Shown: piece by piece, positions 1 to 5,663 of the stretch | Layout of the letters: each line of letters opens with the position of its first letter | Numbering within the stretch: the first letter of the stretch is position 1 | Notes under the pieces: model-generated | What the model was told of the DNA's origin: nothing | Seen by the model: only the letters and a program-made list of their open reading frames with translations | Database searches by the model: none | Position numbers and translations under genes: made by a program | Assembly (NCBI GenBank): GCA_025774865.1 | Contig: JALGZO010000232.1 | Location: 1-10,770, forward strand | Length of the DNA: 10,770 nt | Direction of reading: 5' to 3' | DNA from: a bacterium | GTDB taxonomy: Bacteria > ARS69

Positions 1-1133
1 CGAGCGTACAGTCGACGCTTCGGATGTTCTCGGAGTTCTCGGGCGTCAACATCATCGCCGGTCCCGAGGTCGACGGCGAGGTCACGGCGAGGATCGACGG
101 TGTCCCCTGGCTCATCGCGCTCGACACCCTTCTCCGAACGAACGGCTACGGCTGGGAGCAGGACGGGGACATCATTCGCGTGACCACGATGGAGCAGCTC
201 AATACCGAACGGCTCAACGAGGAGGTCGTGGAGCGCAAGCGGGAGGACTTCCTGCCACTCACGACCGGCGTCGTGAGAGTGAGCTACGCGAAGGCCGGAG
301 AGATGAAGGCGCCGCTCGAGATCCTCCTCACGGGGCGCGGCCGCATCGAAACCGACGAGCGCACGAACTCGCTGATCGTGACCGACATTCACTCGCGGAT
401 CGAGCGCGTGCGCGAGATGGCCGCCATCCTCGACTTCAAGACCCCTCAAGTCGAGATCAACGCGAAGCTCGTGGACGTGGACGCGAGATCCATCCGGGAT
501 CTCGGGATCGAATGGAGCGTCAACGGCTTGAACAGTGGTGAGACCTTCGGGAACTTCGAGGTGGACGCCGGCATACCGAATCCCGCGGGCACGATCGTCG
601 CCGGGCTCCGTGGCACGGACGCCGACCTGGACGTCGTGATCGAGATGCTCGAGCGGGACGACAAGGCGGAGATCATCTCGAACCCGCGCATCACGACGGC
701 GGACAACAAGGAAGCGAAGATTCTGGTCGGCAAGAAGATCCCGCTCGTCATCTCGGACGAGGCCGGGAACGCCGTGACCGAGTTGACGACCATCGGCGTG
801 AAGCTCACCGTCGTTCCGCACATCAACCAGGACGACCGGATCACGCTGGATCTCGCGCCTGAGGTGTCCGATCTCTCGTCGCAGGCCACCGTCCAGGGCG
901 GAATCGTCATCGTGACGTCCGAGGCGTCGACGAGAGTCATCGTAGCCGACGGCGAGACGGCGGTGATCGGTGGTCTCATCCGGACCAACGAGTCGAGCGT
1001 CGAAACCGGCGTGCCGTTTCTGAAGGACATTCCGTTGCTCGGCTATCTGTTCAAGAGCTCGAACGTGGTGAAAGAGGAGCGCGAGCTCCTGATCTTCGTC
1101 ACGCCGAGGATCATCCGGGCGGACGACGTTTAG
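1..1133 (+). CDS. pilQ: Type IV pilus secretin PilQ, C-terminal part (5' truncated by window)
   Basis: Outer-membrane secretin that forms the multimeric gated channel through which the type IV pilus crosses the outer membrane. The reading frame is open from position 3, before the first internal ATG at 24, so the gene starts upstream of the window. The order seen is: the end of an STN/secretin N-terminal domain (SGVNIIAGPEV, DGVPWLIALD, up to about nt 190); an N1/NolW-like domain (about 250-440, with RTNSLIVTD); then the secretin beta domain from about 450 (VEINAKLVDVD). This contains ISNPRITT, IGVKLTVVPHI, ADGETAVIGGLI and the hallmark GVPFLKDIPLLGYLF near 1008-1052, and ends in LLIFVTPRII. 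These are the normal C-terminal secretin motifs, with no frameshift. A GspD/type II secretin is the alternative. PilQ is favoured by the STN-like segment and the downstream aroK, a common pilQ neighbour. The signal peptide and AMIN domains, if present, lie outside the window. Confidence 0.93.
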   Translation, partial: SVQSTLRMFSEFSGVNIIAGPEVDGEVTARIDGVPWLIALDTLLRTNGYGWEQDGDIIRVTTMEQLNTERLNEEVVERKREDFLPLTTGVVRVSYAKAGEMKAPLEILLTGRGRIETDERTNSLIVTDIHSRIERVREMAAILDFKTPQVEINAKLVDVDARSIRDLGIEWSVNGLNSGETFGNFEVDAGIPNPAGTIVAGLRGTDADLDVVIEMLERDDKAEIISNPRITTADNKEAKILVGKKIPLVISDEAGNAVTELTTIGVKLTVVPHINQDDRITLDLAPEVSDLSSQATVQGGIVIVTSEASTRVIVADGETAVIGGLIRTNESSVETGVPFLKDIPLLGYLFKSSNVVKEERELLIFVTPRIIRADDV

Positions 1134-1139
1134 TCGAGA

Positions 1140-1155
1140 GCCGGCCTCGGCCGGC
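1140..1155 (+). terminator. GC-rich hairpin after pilQ, possible terminator without T tract
   Basis: GCCGGCC (1140-1146) and GGCCGGC (1149-1155) are exact reverse complements separated by TC. The usable structure is a 6-bp stem with a CTCG loop, starting 6 nt after the pilQ stop. No run of T follows directly; the nearest is TTTT at 1166-1169. It could stall polymerase or protect the 3' end, but it is not a canonical intrinsic terminator. Confidence 0.35.
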
Positions 1156-1184
1156 GATCGGCGGGTTTTGGAAGAACCCCGTTT

Positions 1185-1215
1185 CGGCGCGCCGAACCGT
1201 TCCGGCGCGCCGAAC
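1185..1215. repeat. Two tandem palindromic 13-mers upstream of aroK
   Basis: CGGCGCGCCGAAC occurs at 1185-1197 and again, identically, at 1203-1215, an 18-bp period. Each copy carries the 10-bp palindrome CGGCGCGCCG. The first copy sits in a perfect 14-bp palindrome, TTCGGCGCGCCGAA (1183-1196). The pair lies in the pilQ-aroK gap, upstream of the possible aroK promoter. The arrangement resembles a double operator for a dimeric regulator, but no regulator can be named, and high GC raises the chance of such palindromes. Confidence 0.6.
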
Positions 1216-1227
1216 GTCTTCCCGGTC

Positions 1228-1256
1228 TTGGGCCCACCGCACTTCCAGGGTATCCT
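1228..1256 (+). promoter_or_regulatory. Possible sigma70-type promoter for aroK
   Basis: TTGGGC at 1228-1233 and TATCCT at 1251-1256 are separated by exactly 17 bp. The match to consensus is modest: 3/6 at -35 and 4/6 at -10. The predicted start near 1263 would leave a 5' leader of only about 13 nt, which just includes the Shine-Dalgarno. Tentative. Confidence 0.25.
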
Positions 1257-1264
1257 GTTCCCTC

Positions 1265-1270
1265 GGAGGA
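1265..1270 (+). promoter_or_regulatory. Ribosome binding site fixing the aroK start
   Basis: GGAGGA lies 5 nt before the ATG at 1276. It supports that start over the longer in-frame opening from TTG 1168, whose extra residues do not resemble shikimate kinase. Confidence 0.75.
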
Positions 1271-1275
1271 GCAGC

Positions 1276-1833
1276 ATGCCCTGGGTTTCCCTCATCGGAT
1301 TCATGTGTTCCGGAAAGTCGTCGACGGGCCGGATGCTCGCGCGTCAGCTCGGTTGGCCGCACTACGACACCGATCAGATGATCGTCGAGCGGACCGGGCG
1401 CTCGATCGACGAGATCTTCCAGGGGCCGGGGGAGGAGGAGTTCCGGCGGCTGGAACACAAGATGGTCGAAGATCTGCCGCCGGAGCGCGATCTCGTCCTC
1501 TCGACCGGCGGCGGTCTCGTCCAAAACGACAGGACCATGGAGATCCTCGCCGTCCAAGGCCCGATCTTCTGGCTCCGGGTCGCCGAAGCCGATGTCCTGG
1601 AGCGCTGCCAACGGCCCTGGGCGGCCCGGCGTCCGCTGCTCGACGGTGTCGCGGATCTGAAGGAGCGTATCAAGCGCCTGATGGCGGAGCGTGAGCCGCT
1701 CTATCGCAAGTACGGCGCGCCCATCCCGGGCGGTTTCGCCCATCCGCGCGAGGCCGGCAAGCACATCCTCGAGATACTGCGTCAGCAGGAGGATTTCCGC
1801 GCCTACTTCGGCCTGACGGATGGCCGGGGGTGA
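1276..1833 (+). CDS. aroK: Shikimate kinase AroK
   Basis: Cytoplasmic enzyme that phosphorylates shikimate at the 3-hydroxyl with ATP, the fifth step of chorismate and aromatic amino acid synthesis. The product is 185 residues, normal for the family. It has a Walker A loop GFMCSGKS (8-15), shikimate-binding Asp in YDTD (D33), Arg in FRRLE (R57), the STGGG loop (G78-G80), the lid Arg in RRPLL (R119) and Arg in EREPLY (R139). The start at 1276 is set by GGAGGA five bases upstream and by the conserved N-terminus. The one oddity is Cys11 in the P-loop, where the family usually has Gly (GFMGSGKS). The GxxxxGKS pattern is intact, so activity is expected. It follows pilQ by 142 bp and overlaps the ATG used here for rsmD. 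aroB, the usual partner, is not next to it. Confidence 0.93.
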   Translation: MPWVSLIGFMCSGKSSTGRMLARQLGWPHYDTDQMIVERTGRSIDEIFQGPGEEEFRRLEHKMVEDLPPERDLVLSTGGGLVQNDRTMEILAVQGPIFWLRVAEADVLERCQRPWAARRPLLDGVADLKERIKRLMAEREPLYRKYGAPIPGGFAHPREAGKHILEILRQQEDFRAYFGLTDGRG

Positions 1834-2389
1834 AGGATTGCGCGTGATCGCGGGTAGTCTCCGGGGGCGCCGGATCGGGTCGCCGCGGGGTCTCTCGACG
1901 CGTCCCACTTCCGATCGGGTGCGAGAGTCGCTCTTCAACCTGCTCGGCCCCCTTCCCGGCGATGCTTCGGTTCTCGACCTCTTTGCGGGCTCGGGGGCGC
2001 TCGGGATCGAGGCGCTGAGCCGGGGAGCCGCCCGGGTCACGTTCGTCGAGCGGGAGAGGGGGGCGTTGCGAGCCTTGCGACAAAACCTGACGGATCTGGG
2101 GATCGGGGAGCGAGCGAGCGTCGTCGTGGGCGATGCAGGCTCCGCCCTCGCGATCGCTCCCGGGCCCTGGGACCTCGTTCTGGCCGATCCCCCCTACGAC
2201 AGCGAGGACGTCGAGCGGATCGTCTCGGAGGGGTCCGACCTCCTGGCGCCGGGGGGCGTCCTCGCCATCGAGCACGCCGAAACCCGCCCGTCTCCCGACC
2301 CGCCGGAATCGCTCGCCGTTTGGAAGTCCCGCCGGTACGGTAGGACCCGAGTCACGCTGTACTCCCGGATCGTGGAGGCGCCCTCGTGA
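1820..2389 (+). CDS. rsmD: 16S rRNA (guanine(966)-N2)-methyltransferase RsmD
   Basis: S-adenosylmethionine-dependent enzyme that methylates N2 of G966 in 16S rRNA in the small subunit. In 189-residue numbering: LRVIAGSLRG and RPTSDRVRESLFN form the family N-terminus (7-40), LDLFAGSGALGIEALSRGA is SAM motif I (52-70), FVERE the acidic ribose-binding site (75-79), and LADPPYD (121-127) the catalytic DPPY motif for amino-group methylation. The ATG at 1820 overlaps the aroK end by 14 nt. TTG at 1838 would give MRVIAGSLRG, which matches the usual family N-terminus better, and has a GGGGG tract (1825-1829) upstream, so the true start is uncertain. The gene ends in a 4-nt GTGA overlap with coaD, indicating coupled translation. 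rsmD-coaD is a widespread pair. Confidence 0.93.
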   Translation: MAGGEGLRVIAGSLRGRRIGSPRGLSTRPTSDRVRESLFNLLGPLPGDASVLDLFAGSGALGIEALSRGAARVTFVERERGALRALRQNLTDLGIGERASVVVGDAGSALAIAPGPWDLVLADPPYDSEDVERIVSEGSDLLAPGGVLAIEHAETRPSPDPPESLAVWKSRRYGRTRVTLYSRIVEAPS

Positions 2390-2865
2390 GGACTGCGATC
2401 TACCCCGGAACCTTCGACCCCGTCACGCTCGGCCACGTGGACCTCGTCGAGCGGGGATTCCGGATGTTCGACCGGATCGTGGTGGCCGTGGCGGACAGCC
2501 GCACCAAGAGCCCCATGTTCACGCTGGAGGAGCGGGTCGCCATGTTCCAGGATGCGGTCTCGTCCCTCGGTGATGTCAGTGTCGTGCCCTTCGACAAGCT
2601 CACGGTCCACTTCGCGCAGGACCACGACGCCTGCGCGATCATTCGAGGATTGCGGGCGGTATCGGACTTCGACTACGAATTCCAGCTCGCGTGGATGAAC
2701 CGGAAGCTGGTCGAAGAGGTGGAGACGGTCTTCCTCTGTCCGAACGAGAAGTACTCCTTCGTGAACTCGACGCTGGTGAAGGAAATCGCCCGTCTCGGAG
2801 GCGACTTCACCGAGTTCGTTCCCCGACCGGTCGTCAAGGCCCTGCGCCAGCAACTCTCGATCTGA
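2386..2865 (+). CDS. coaD: Phosphopantetheine adenylyltransferase CoaD
   Basis: Transfers AMP from ATP to 4'-phosphopantetheine, giving dephospho-CoA, the penultimate step of coenzyme A synthesis, in the cytoplasm. At 159 residues it has normal length. Visible motifs are YPGTFDPVTLGH (6-17, including the nucleotidyltransferase TxGH), the substrate-binding lysine in RTKSP (K41), IIRGLRAVSDFDYE (85-98), and YSFVNSTLVKEIA (123-135), equivalent to the usual SSSLVKE motif. The start is GTG at 2386, overlapping the rsmD TGA as GTGA. The family N-terminus (MRTAIYPGTFDP) agrees with this start. Confidence 0.96.
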   Translation: MRTAIYPGTFDPVTLGHVDLVERGFRMFDRIVVAVADSRTKSPMFTLEERVAMFQDAVSSLGDVSVVPFDKLTVHFAQDHDACAIIRGLRAVSDFDYEFQLAWMNRKLVEEVETVFLCPNEKYSFVNSTLVKEIARLGGDFTEFVPRPVVKALRQQLSI

Positions 2866-2871
2866 CAACGC

Positions 2872-3171
2872 ATGCCGACGTATCGATACGAGTGCCCGCG
2901 CTGCGCCGCCGTTCACGAGATCTTTCACTCGATCTCGGATGGTTCGGAAAGAGAGTGTCCCGACTGCGGGGGGAAGCTCACCCGGCAAGTCGGTGGCGCG
3001 GGCGGCGTGATCCTGAAGGGGAGCGGCTTCCACAACACCGACTACCGCTCTGACTCCTACCGGGCCGCAGCGAAGAAGGAGGAGGCGAAGCCGAAGCCGG
3101 CCGCCAAGGACAAGAAGAAGGACAAGAAGGCGCCGGACGGAAAGTCGAAGGGACCGTCGCCCGACGCTTGA
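2872..3171 (+). CDS. FmdB-family zinc-ribbon protein with lysine-rich tail
   Basis: Small 99-residue protein of the FmdB/CxxC-CxxC family, often annotated as a putative regulatory protein. Its biochemical role is not established. The N-terminus MPTYRYECPRC and the cysteine pairs C8-x2-C11 and C29-x2-C32 form a zinc ribbon. VILKGSGFHNTDYR (46-59) is the conserved segment that follows in this family. The last 35 to 40 residues are low complexity, rich in Lys, Ala, Asp and Pro, and include an exact KDKK tandem repeat. They are probably disordered and very basic. The gene begins 6 nt after coaD and is probably co-transcribed, though no clear Shine-Dalgarno is seen. It converges on the HAD gene with a 4-bp gap. 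Confidence 0.88.
   Translation: MPTYRYECPRCAAVHEIFHSISDGSERECPDCGGKLTRQVGGAGGVILKGSGFHNTDYRSDSYRAAAKKEEAKPKPAAKDKKKDKKAPDGKSKGPSPDA
3106..3129 (+). repeat. Tandem 12-bp repeat encoding KDKK-KDKK
   Basis: AAGGACAAGAAG is repeated exactly, 3106-3117 and 3118-3129, in frame. It lengthens the basic tail of the FmdB-type protein. This is likely a slippage-type coding repeat, which can vary in copy number without breaking the frame. Confidence 0.85.
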
Positions 3172-3175
3172 CGCG

Positions 3176-3850
3176 TCATTCGCGCTCGGATTCCGGAAGC
3201 AGCAGGGCCCGGAGCTGGGAGTAGTCCCGTGCCACCGATTCGTTCTCCTGGATATCCGCCGCGTGGAATCCTCCCGCGAACAGGATGAACGGGATCCGGT
3301 TCCCGATCGCCGACTCCCGATCGTTGGCGCGATCACCCACCATCACTGCGTCGCGCGCGCCGGTGGACACGAGAATATCGCGCACCATGTCCACCTTCGA
3401 CGAGATCCCCGGACTGTCGAGGCACTTCGCCTCGTCCACGATCGGTCGCAGCTCGAACGCGTCGAGGAACGCGTCCAGGTAACGGCGACCGCAGTTGGAC
3501 GCGAGTGCGAGCCGGGTGCCGGCCGCGTGCAAGTCGTCCAGCAGCTGCCGTGCGCCCGGATACATGGCGCCGAGCCCCTTCCCGAACGCGATCTGCTCGA
3601 GCCCCTGGGCCTCCAGCTCGATCTCGTTCTCGAGACCGTGCAGATCCTCCGGCAGCACGAAGAGCCAGAACTCCGTCATCGGAAGCCCGATCGCCTGGAG
3701 GAAACGATGGTCGTCCGGAAGATCTCGCGCGATGCCGTGCCGGCGATAGACGGTGGCGACGGCGCTGCGACCGATGTCGAGCCAGAAGGCGTCGGTGGCG
3801 AGAAGCGTGCCGTCGATGTCGAACACGACGAGCTCGGGTCGCTGCTTCAT
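3176..3850 (-). CDS. HAD-superfamily hydrolase, probable small-molecule phosphatase
   Basis: Predicted cytoplasmic Mg-dependent phosphatase of the haloacid dehalogenase superfamily, 224 residues. Motif I is VFDIDGTL, with nucleophile D11 and acid/base D13. Motif II is LASNCG with S118. Motif III is K152 in SSKVDM. Motif IV is MVGDRANDRES with D173 and D177. The long segment between motif I and motif II is an inserted cap domain (about 20-95), as in phosphoglycolate phosphatase-like (C1 cap) enzymes. The substrate cannot be read from sequence; phosphoglycolate or a nucleotide are guesses. ATG at 3848-3850 is preceded by GGAG (3859-3862 on the opposite strand) with 8-nt spacing. It is transcribed divergently from obgE and convergently with the FmdB gene. 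Confidence 0.88.
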   Translation of the reverse strand: MKQRPELVVFDIDGTLLATDAFWLDIGRSAVATVYRRHGIARDLPDDHRFLQAIGLPMTEFWLFVLPEDLHGLENEIELEAQGLEQIAFGKGLGAMYPGARQLLDDLHAAGTRLALASNCGRRYLDAFLDAFELRPIVDEAKCLDSPGISSKVDMVRDILVSTGARDAVMVGDRANDRESAIGNRIPFILFAGGFHAADIQENESVARDYSQLRALLLPESERE

Positions 3851-3888
3851 GAGTGCTGCTCCATGTGAGCCGCCGCGATCGGTGGCGG

Positions 3889-3917
3889 ATGCTACGAGTG
3901 GGCGGAGCTTCCGTCAA
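3889..3917 (-). promoter_or_regulatory. Sigma70-type promoter for the HAD gene
   Basis: Read on the minus strand, TTGACG (3917-3912) is followed after exactly 17 nt by TAGCAT (3894-3889). This gives 5/6 and 4/6 matches to consensus. The predicted start near 3882 leaves about 30 nt of leader containing the GGAG of the HAD gene. The -35 box is the left arm of an inverted repeat shared with the obgE promoter. Confidence 0.6.
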
Positions 3918-3938
3918 CGCGAGGACCCGCCGTTGACG
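3912..3938. repeat. Perfect 8-bp inverted repeat joining two divergent -35 boxes
   Basis: CGTCAACG (3912-3919) and CGTTGACG (3931-3938) are exact reverse complements separated by 11 bp. Each arm contains the TTGACG -35 hexamer of one of the divergent promoters. A dimeric regulator bound here would cover both -35 boxes. Equally, the symmetry may simply reflect two similar -35 elements placed back to back. Confidence 0.8.
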
Positions 3939-3961
3939 TGTTTTCGCGCCGTCGGTAAGTT
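3933..3961 (+). promoter_or_regulatory. Sigma70-type promoter for the obgE operon
   Basis: TTGACG at 3933-3938 (5/6 match) and TAAGTT at 3956-3961 (3/6) are spaced 17 bp apart. The predicted start near 3968 gives a leader of about 26 nt before the obgE ATG at 3994. It is the only good promoter seen upstream of the five-gene operon. Confidence 0.55.
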
Positions 3962-3993
3962 CGAGCCCCTCTCCATTCGGGCGAGCACGCGCC

Positions 3994-5016
3994 ATGTTCC
4001 TGGACCAAGCGATCATCGAGGTTGCCGCCGGGCCCGGCGGGGACGGTTGCATGAGCTTCCGGCGCGAGAAGTACGTTCCGCGCGGCGGTCCGGACGGAGG
4101 CGACGGTGGGCGGGGCGGCGACGTCTGGCTCGTGGTCGATGCCCGCCAAGCCACTCTGCGCGACTTCCGCTACAAACGCAGCTTCCGCGGGCACGCGGGC
4201 CTGCGCGGTCAGGGCTCGGACAAGACCGGTCGCTCCGGGGAGGATCTCCTGATTCCCGTGCCCGCCGGTACCGTCGTGTACGATGCGGAATCCGGGGAGC
4301 TGCTCCGGGACTTGAAGGACGCGAACGAGCGCTTTCTCGTGTCGCGCGGTGGTCGGGGCGGTCGCGGCAACGCGCGCTTCAAGACGTCGACGAACCGCGC
4401 GCCGCGGCGCGTCGAGGAAGGGGCACCGGGGGAAAGCCGCCGGGTGCGGCTCGAGCTCAAGCTCATCGCCGACGTCGGGCTCGTCGGATTCCCCAACGTC
4501 GGCAAGTCCACGCTGCTCGCGCGCGTGAGCGACGCCCGTCCCAAGATCGCCGATTATCCGTTCACGACCCTGTCGCCCAACCTCGGAGTCGTCGGGCTGT
4601 CCGACTACCGCCAGTTCGTGATCGCCGACATCCCCGGAATCCTCGAGGGCGCCCACGAGGGAAAGGGACTCGGGCTCGAGTTCCTCCGGCACGTGGAGCG
4701 GACGCGCATTCTCCTCTTCGTGATCGACCTCACGTCCGAGAACCCCGGCCACGACCTCGACGCGCTGCGCGAGGAGCTGCGTCTCCACGGCAAGGGTCTG
4801 ATGGGGCGCCCCCACCGGATCGTTCTCAACAAGGCGGACCTCTTCTCGAAGATCGAAGTTCCGGCCGCGTTTCGCGACCGGTCGGACGTACGCGTCATCT
4901 CGGCCGTGCGGGGCGACGGAGTCGACGAGCTTCTCGACGAGTGCTTTCAGCTCGTCGCGGAGGCGAAGCGCGGCGAGGAGGAGACGGCGGAGGAACCGGA
5001 AGGACGGCCGTCGTGA
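3994..5016 (+). CDS. obgE: Obg-family GTPase (ObgE/CgtA)
   Basis: Conserved GTPase that binds the large ribosomal subunit and acts in 50S maturation and stringent/growth control. The 340-residue product has the glycine-rich Obg fold (1-158, with GPGGDGC, RGGPDGGDGGRGGD and GGRGGRGNARF), then the G domain. In the G domain are Walker A GFPNVGKS (165-172), YPFTT switch I (188-192), the G3 motif DIPG (212-215), NKAD (279-282) and SA (303-304). The protein ends in an acidic tail after the G domain. The extra C-terminal OCT domain found in some Gram-positive Obg proteins is absent, as is usual in diderms. The ATG is fixed by the family start MFLDQA; the Shine-Dalgarno is weak. The stop overlaps the next gene as GTGA. 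Confidence 0.96.
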   Translation: MFLDQAIIEVAAGPGGDGCMSFRREKYVPRGGPDGGDGGRGGDVWLVVDARQATLRDFRYKRSFRGHAGLRGQGSDKTGRSGEDLLIPVPAGTVVYDAESGELLRDLKDANERFLVSRGGRGGRGNARFKTSTNRAPRRVEEGAPGESRRVRLELKLIADVGLVGFPNVGKSTLLARVSDARPKIADYPFTTLSPNLGVVGLSDYRQFVIADIPGILEGAHEGKGLGLEFLRHVERTRILLFVIDLTSENPGHDLDALREELRLHGKGLMGRPHRIVLNKADLFSKIEVPAAFRDRSDVRVISAVRGDGVDELLDECFQLVAEAKRGEEETAEEPEGRPS

Positions 5017-5663
5017 GTAGCCCGGGGCGGGCGGCGAACGGCTCCGTGGGGGAGGCCGTGTCTCTCGTGCAAGCCGCGGATCTCGGCACCCGCTGCCAGG
5101 GCGTGTCGCAGCTCGCGGCGCTCGTCGGCGCGGAGGCGACGGAAGCGCTCGCTCACTTGCTCGAAGAGGCGAGCTGGTACCTGCGCGACCGCGTGGTCGA
5201 GGCGCTGGGACGGCGACCGGGCTCGGGACCGGCGATCGTGCGCGTCCTGCGCGAGGGGACCTGGTACGCGCGGGCCAGCGCCTGCGACGCGCTCGGCCGG
5301 CTCGGTGACGTCGACGCCGTGGCTCCCCTCGTCGAGCAGCTCGAGGACCGCAACGTGTCCGTCCAAAAGTCGGCGGTGGAAGCGCTCGGTCGCGTCGCCC
5401 GACGGCACGGGGACGAGCTCGTCGCGCGCGGTGTGGCGGCATTGCCACCCGACCGGCGGCGTCGAGCGACGGCTCGGATGGCGCACCAGAAGCCGGCATG
5501 GGCGGCGGAGTTCGTGAAGGTGCTCGCCAAGCTACCGGACGACGCGTTCGCGGCCGCGGCGCCGCCGGTCGCCTCGAGTCCGAGTCGCGACGCCGACGTG
5601 GACTCGATCGTTCGGTTCCGCCAGTTCCTTGCGGATCTTCCCGTCGCCGGGGAGGATTCGTGA
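5013..5663 (+). CDS. Small HEAT-repeat protein of unknown function
   Basis: Encodes 216 residues with at least three HEAT/PBS-lyase-like helical repeats at about residues 48-135. The conserved second-helix segments are WYLRDRVVEALGR, WYARASACDALGRLG and VSVQKSAVEALGRV, spaced about 30 residues apart. A divergent repeat probably precedes them (about 20-47). Such arrays are protein-binding scaffolds; no catalytic motif is visible. The C-terminal third is Ala/Pro-rich and then ends in a short helix (VDSIVRFRQFLADL). There is no signal peptide or membrane segment, so it is probably cytoplasmic. The start is GTG 5013, overlapping the obgE TGA, with GGAAGGA at 4998-5004. The open frame continues far upstream inside obgE, but that part is a shadow. 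It ends in a GTGA overlap with dprA. A role with Obg, with DprA, or as an operon-wide scaffold is speculative. Confidence 0.82.
   Translation: MSSPGRAANGSVGEAVSLVQAADLGTRCQGVSQLAALVGAEATEALAHLLEEASWYLRDRVVEALGRRPGSGPAIVRVLREGTWYARASACDALGRLGDVDAVAPLVEQLEDRNVSVQKSAVEALGRVARRHGDELVARGVAALPPDRRRRATARMAHQKPAWAAEFVKVLAKLPDDAFAAAAPPVASSPSRDADVDSIVRFRQFLADLPVAGEDS

Noticed and set aside
1168-1275. Longer AroK with 36 extra N-terminal residues from TTG 1168
   Set aside because: The extra residues come from the repeat-containing intergenic region. The ATG at 1276 has a good ribosome binding site and the family N-terminus.
2194-3336. 380-codon minus-strand frame opposite coaD and the FmdB gene
   Set aside because: Low-complexity Arg/Leu/Val content, no motif, antisense to two clear genes.
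3753-5012. Long + frame upstream of the HEAT-repeat gene, running through obgE
   Set aside because: The sequence before the GTG at 5013 is Arg-rich and unlike any protein, and obgE is certain in another frame. Only the part from 5013 is kept.
4900-5016. Obg lacking a C-terminal OCT domain, as a truncation
   Set aside because: Many diderm Obg proteins end with a short acidic tail after the G domain. The frame is intact and the length of 340 residues is normal.
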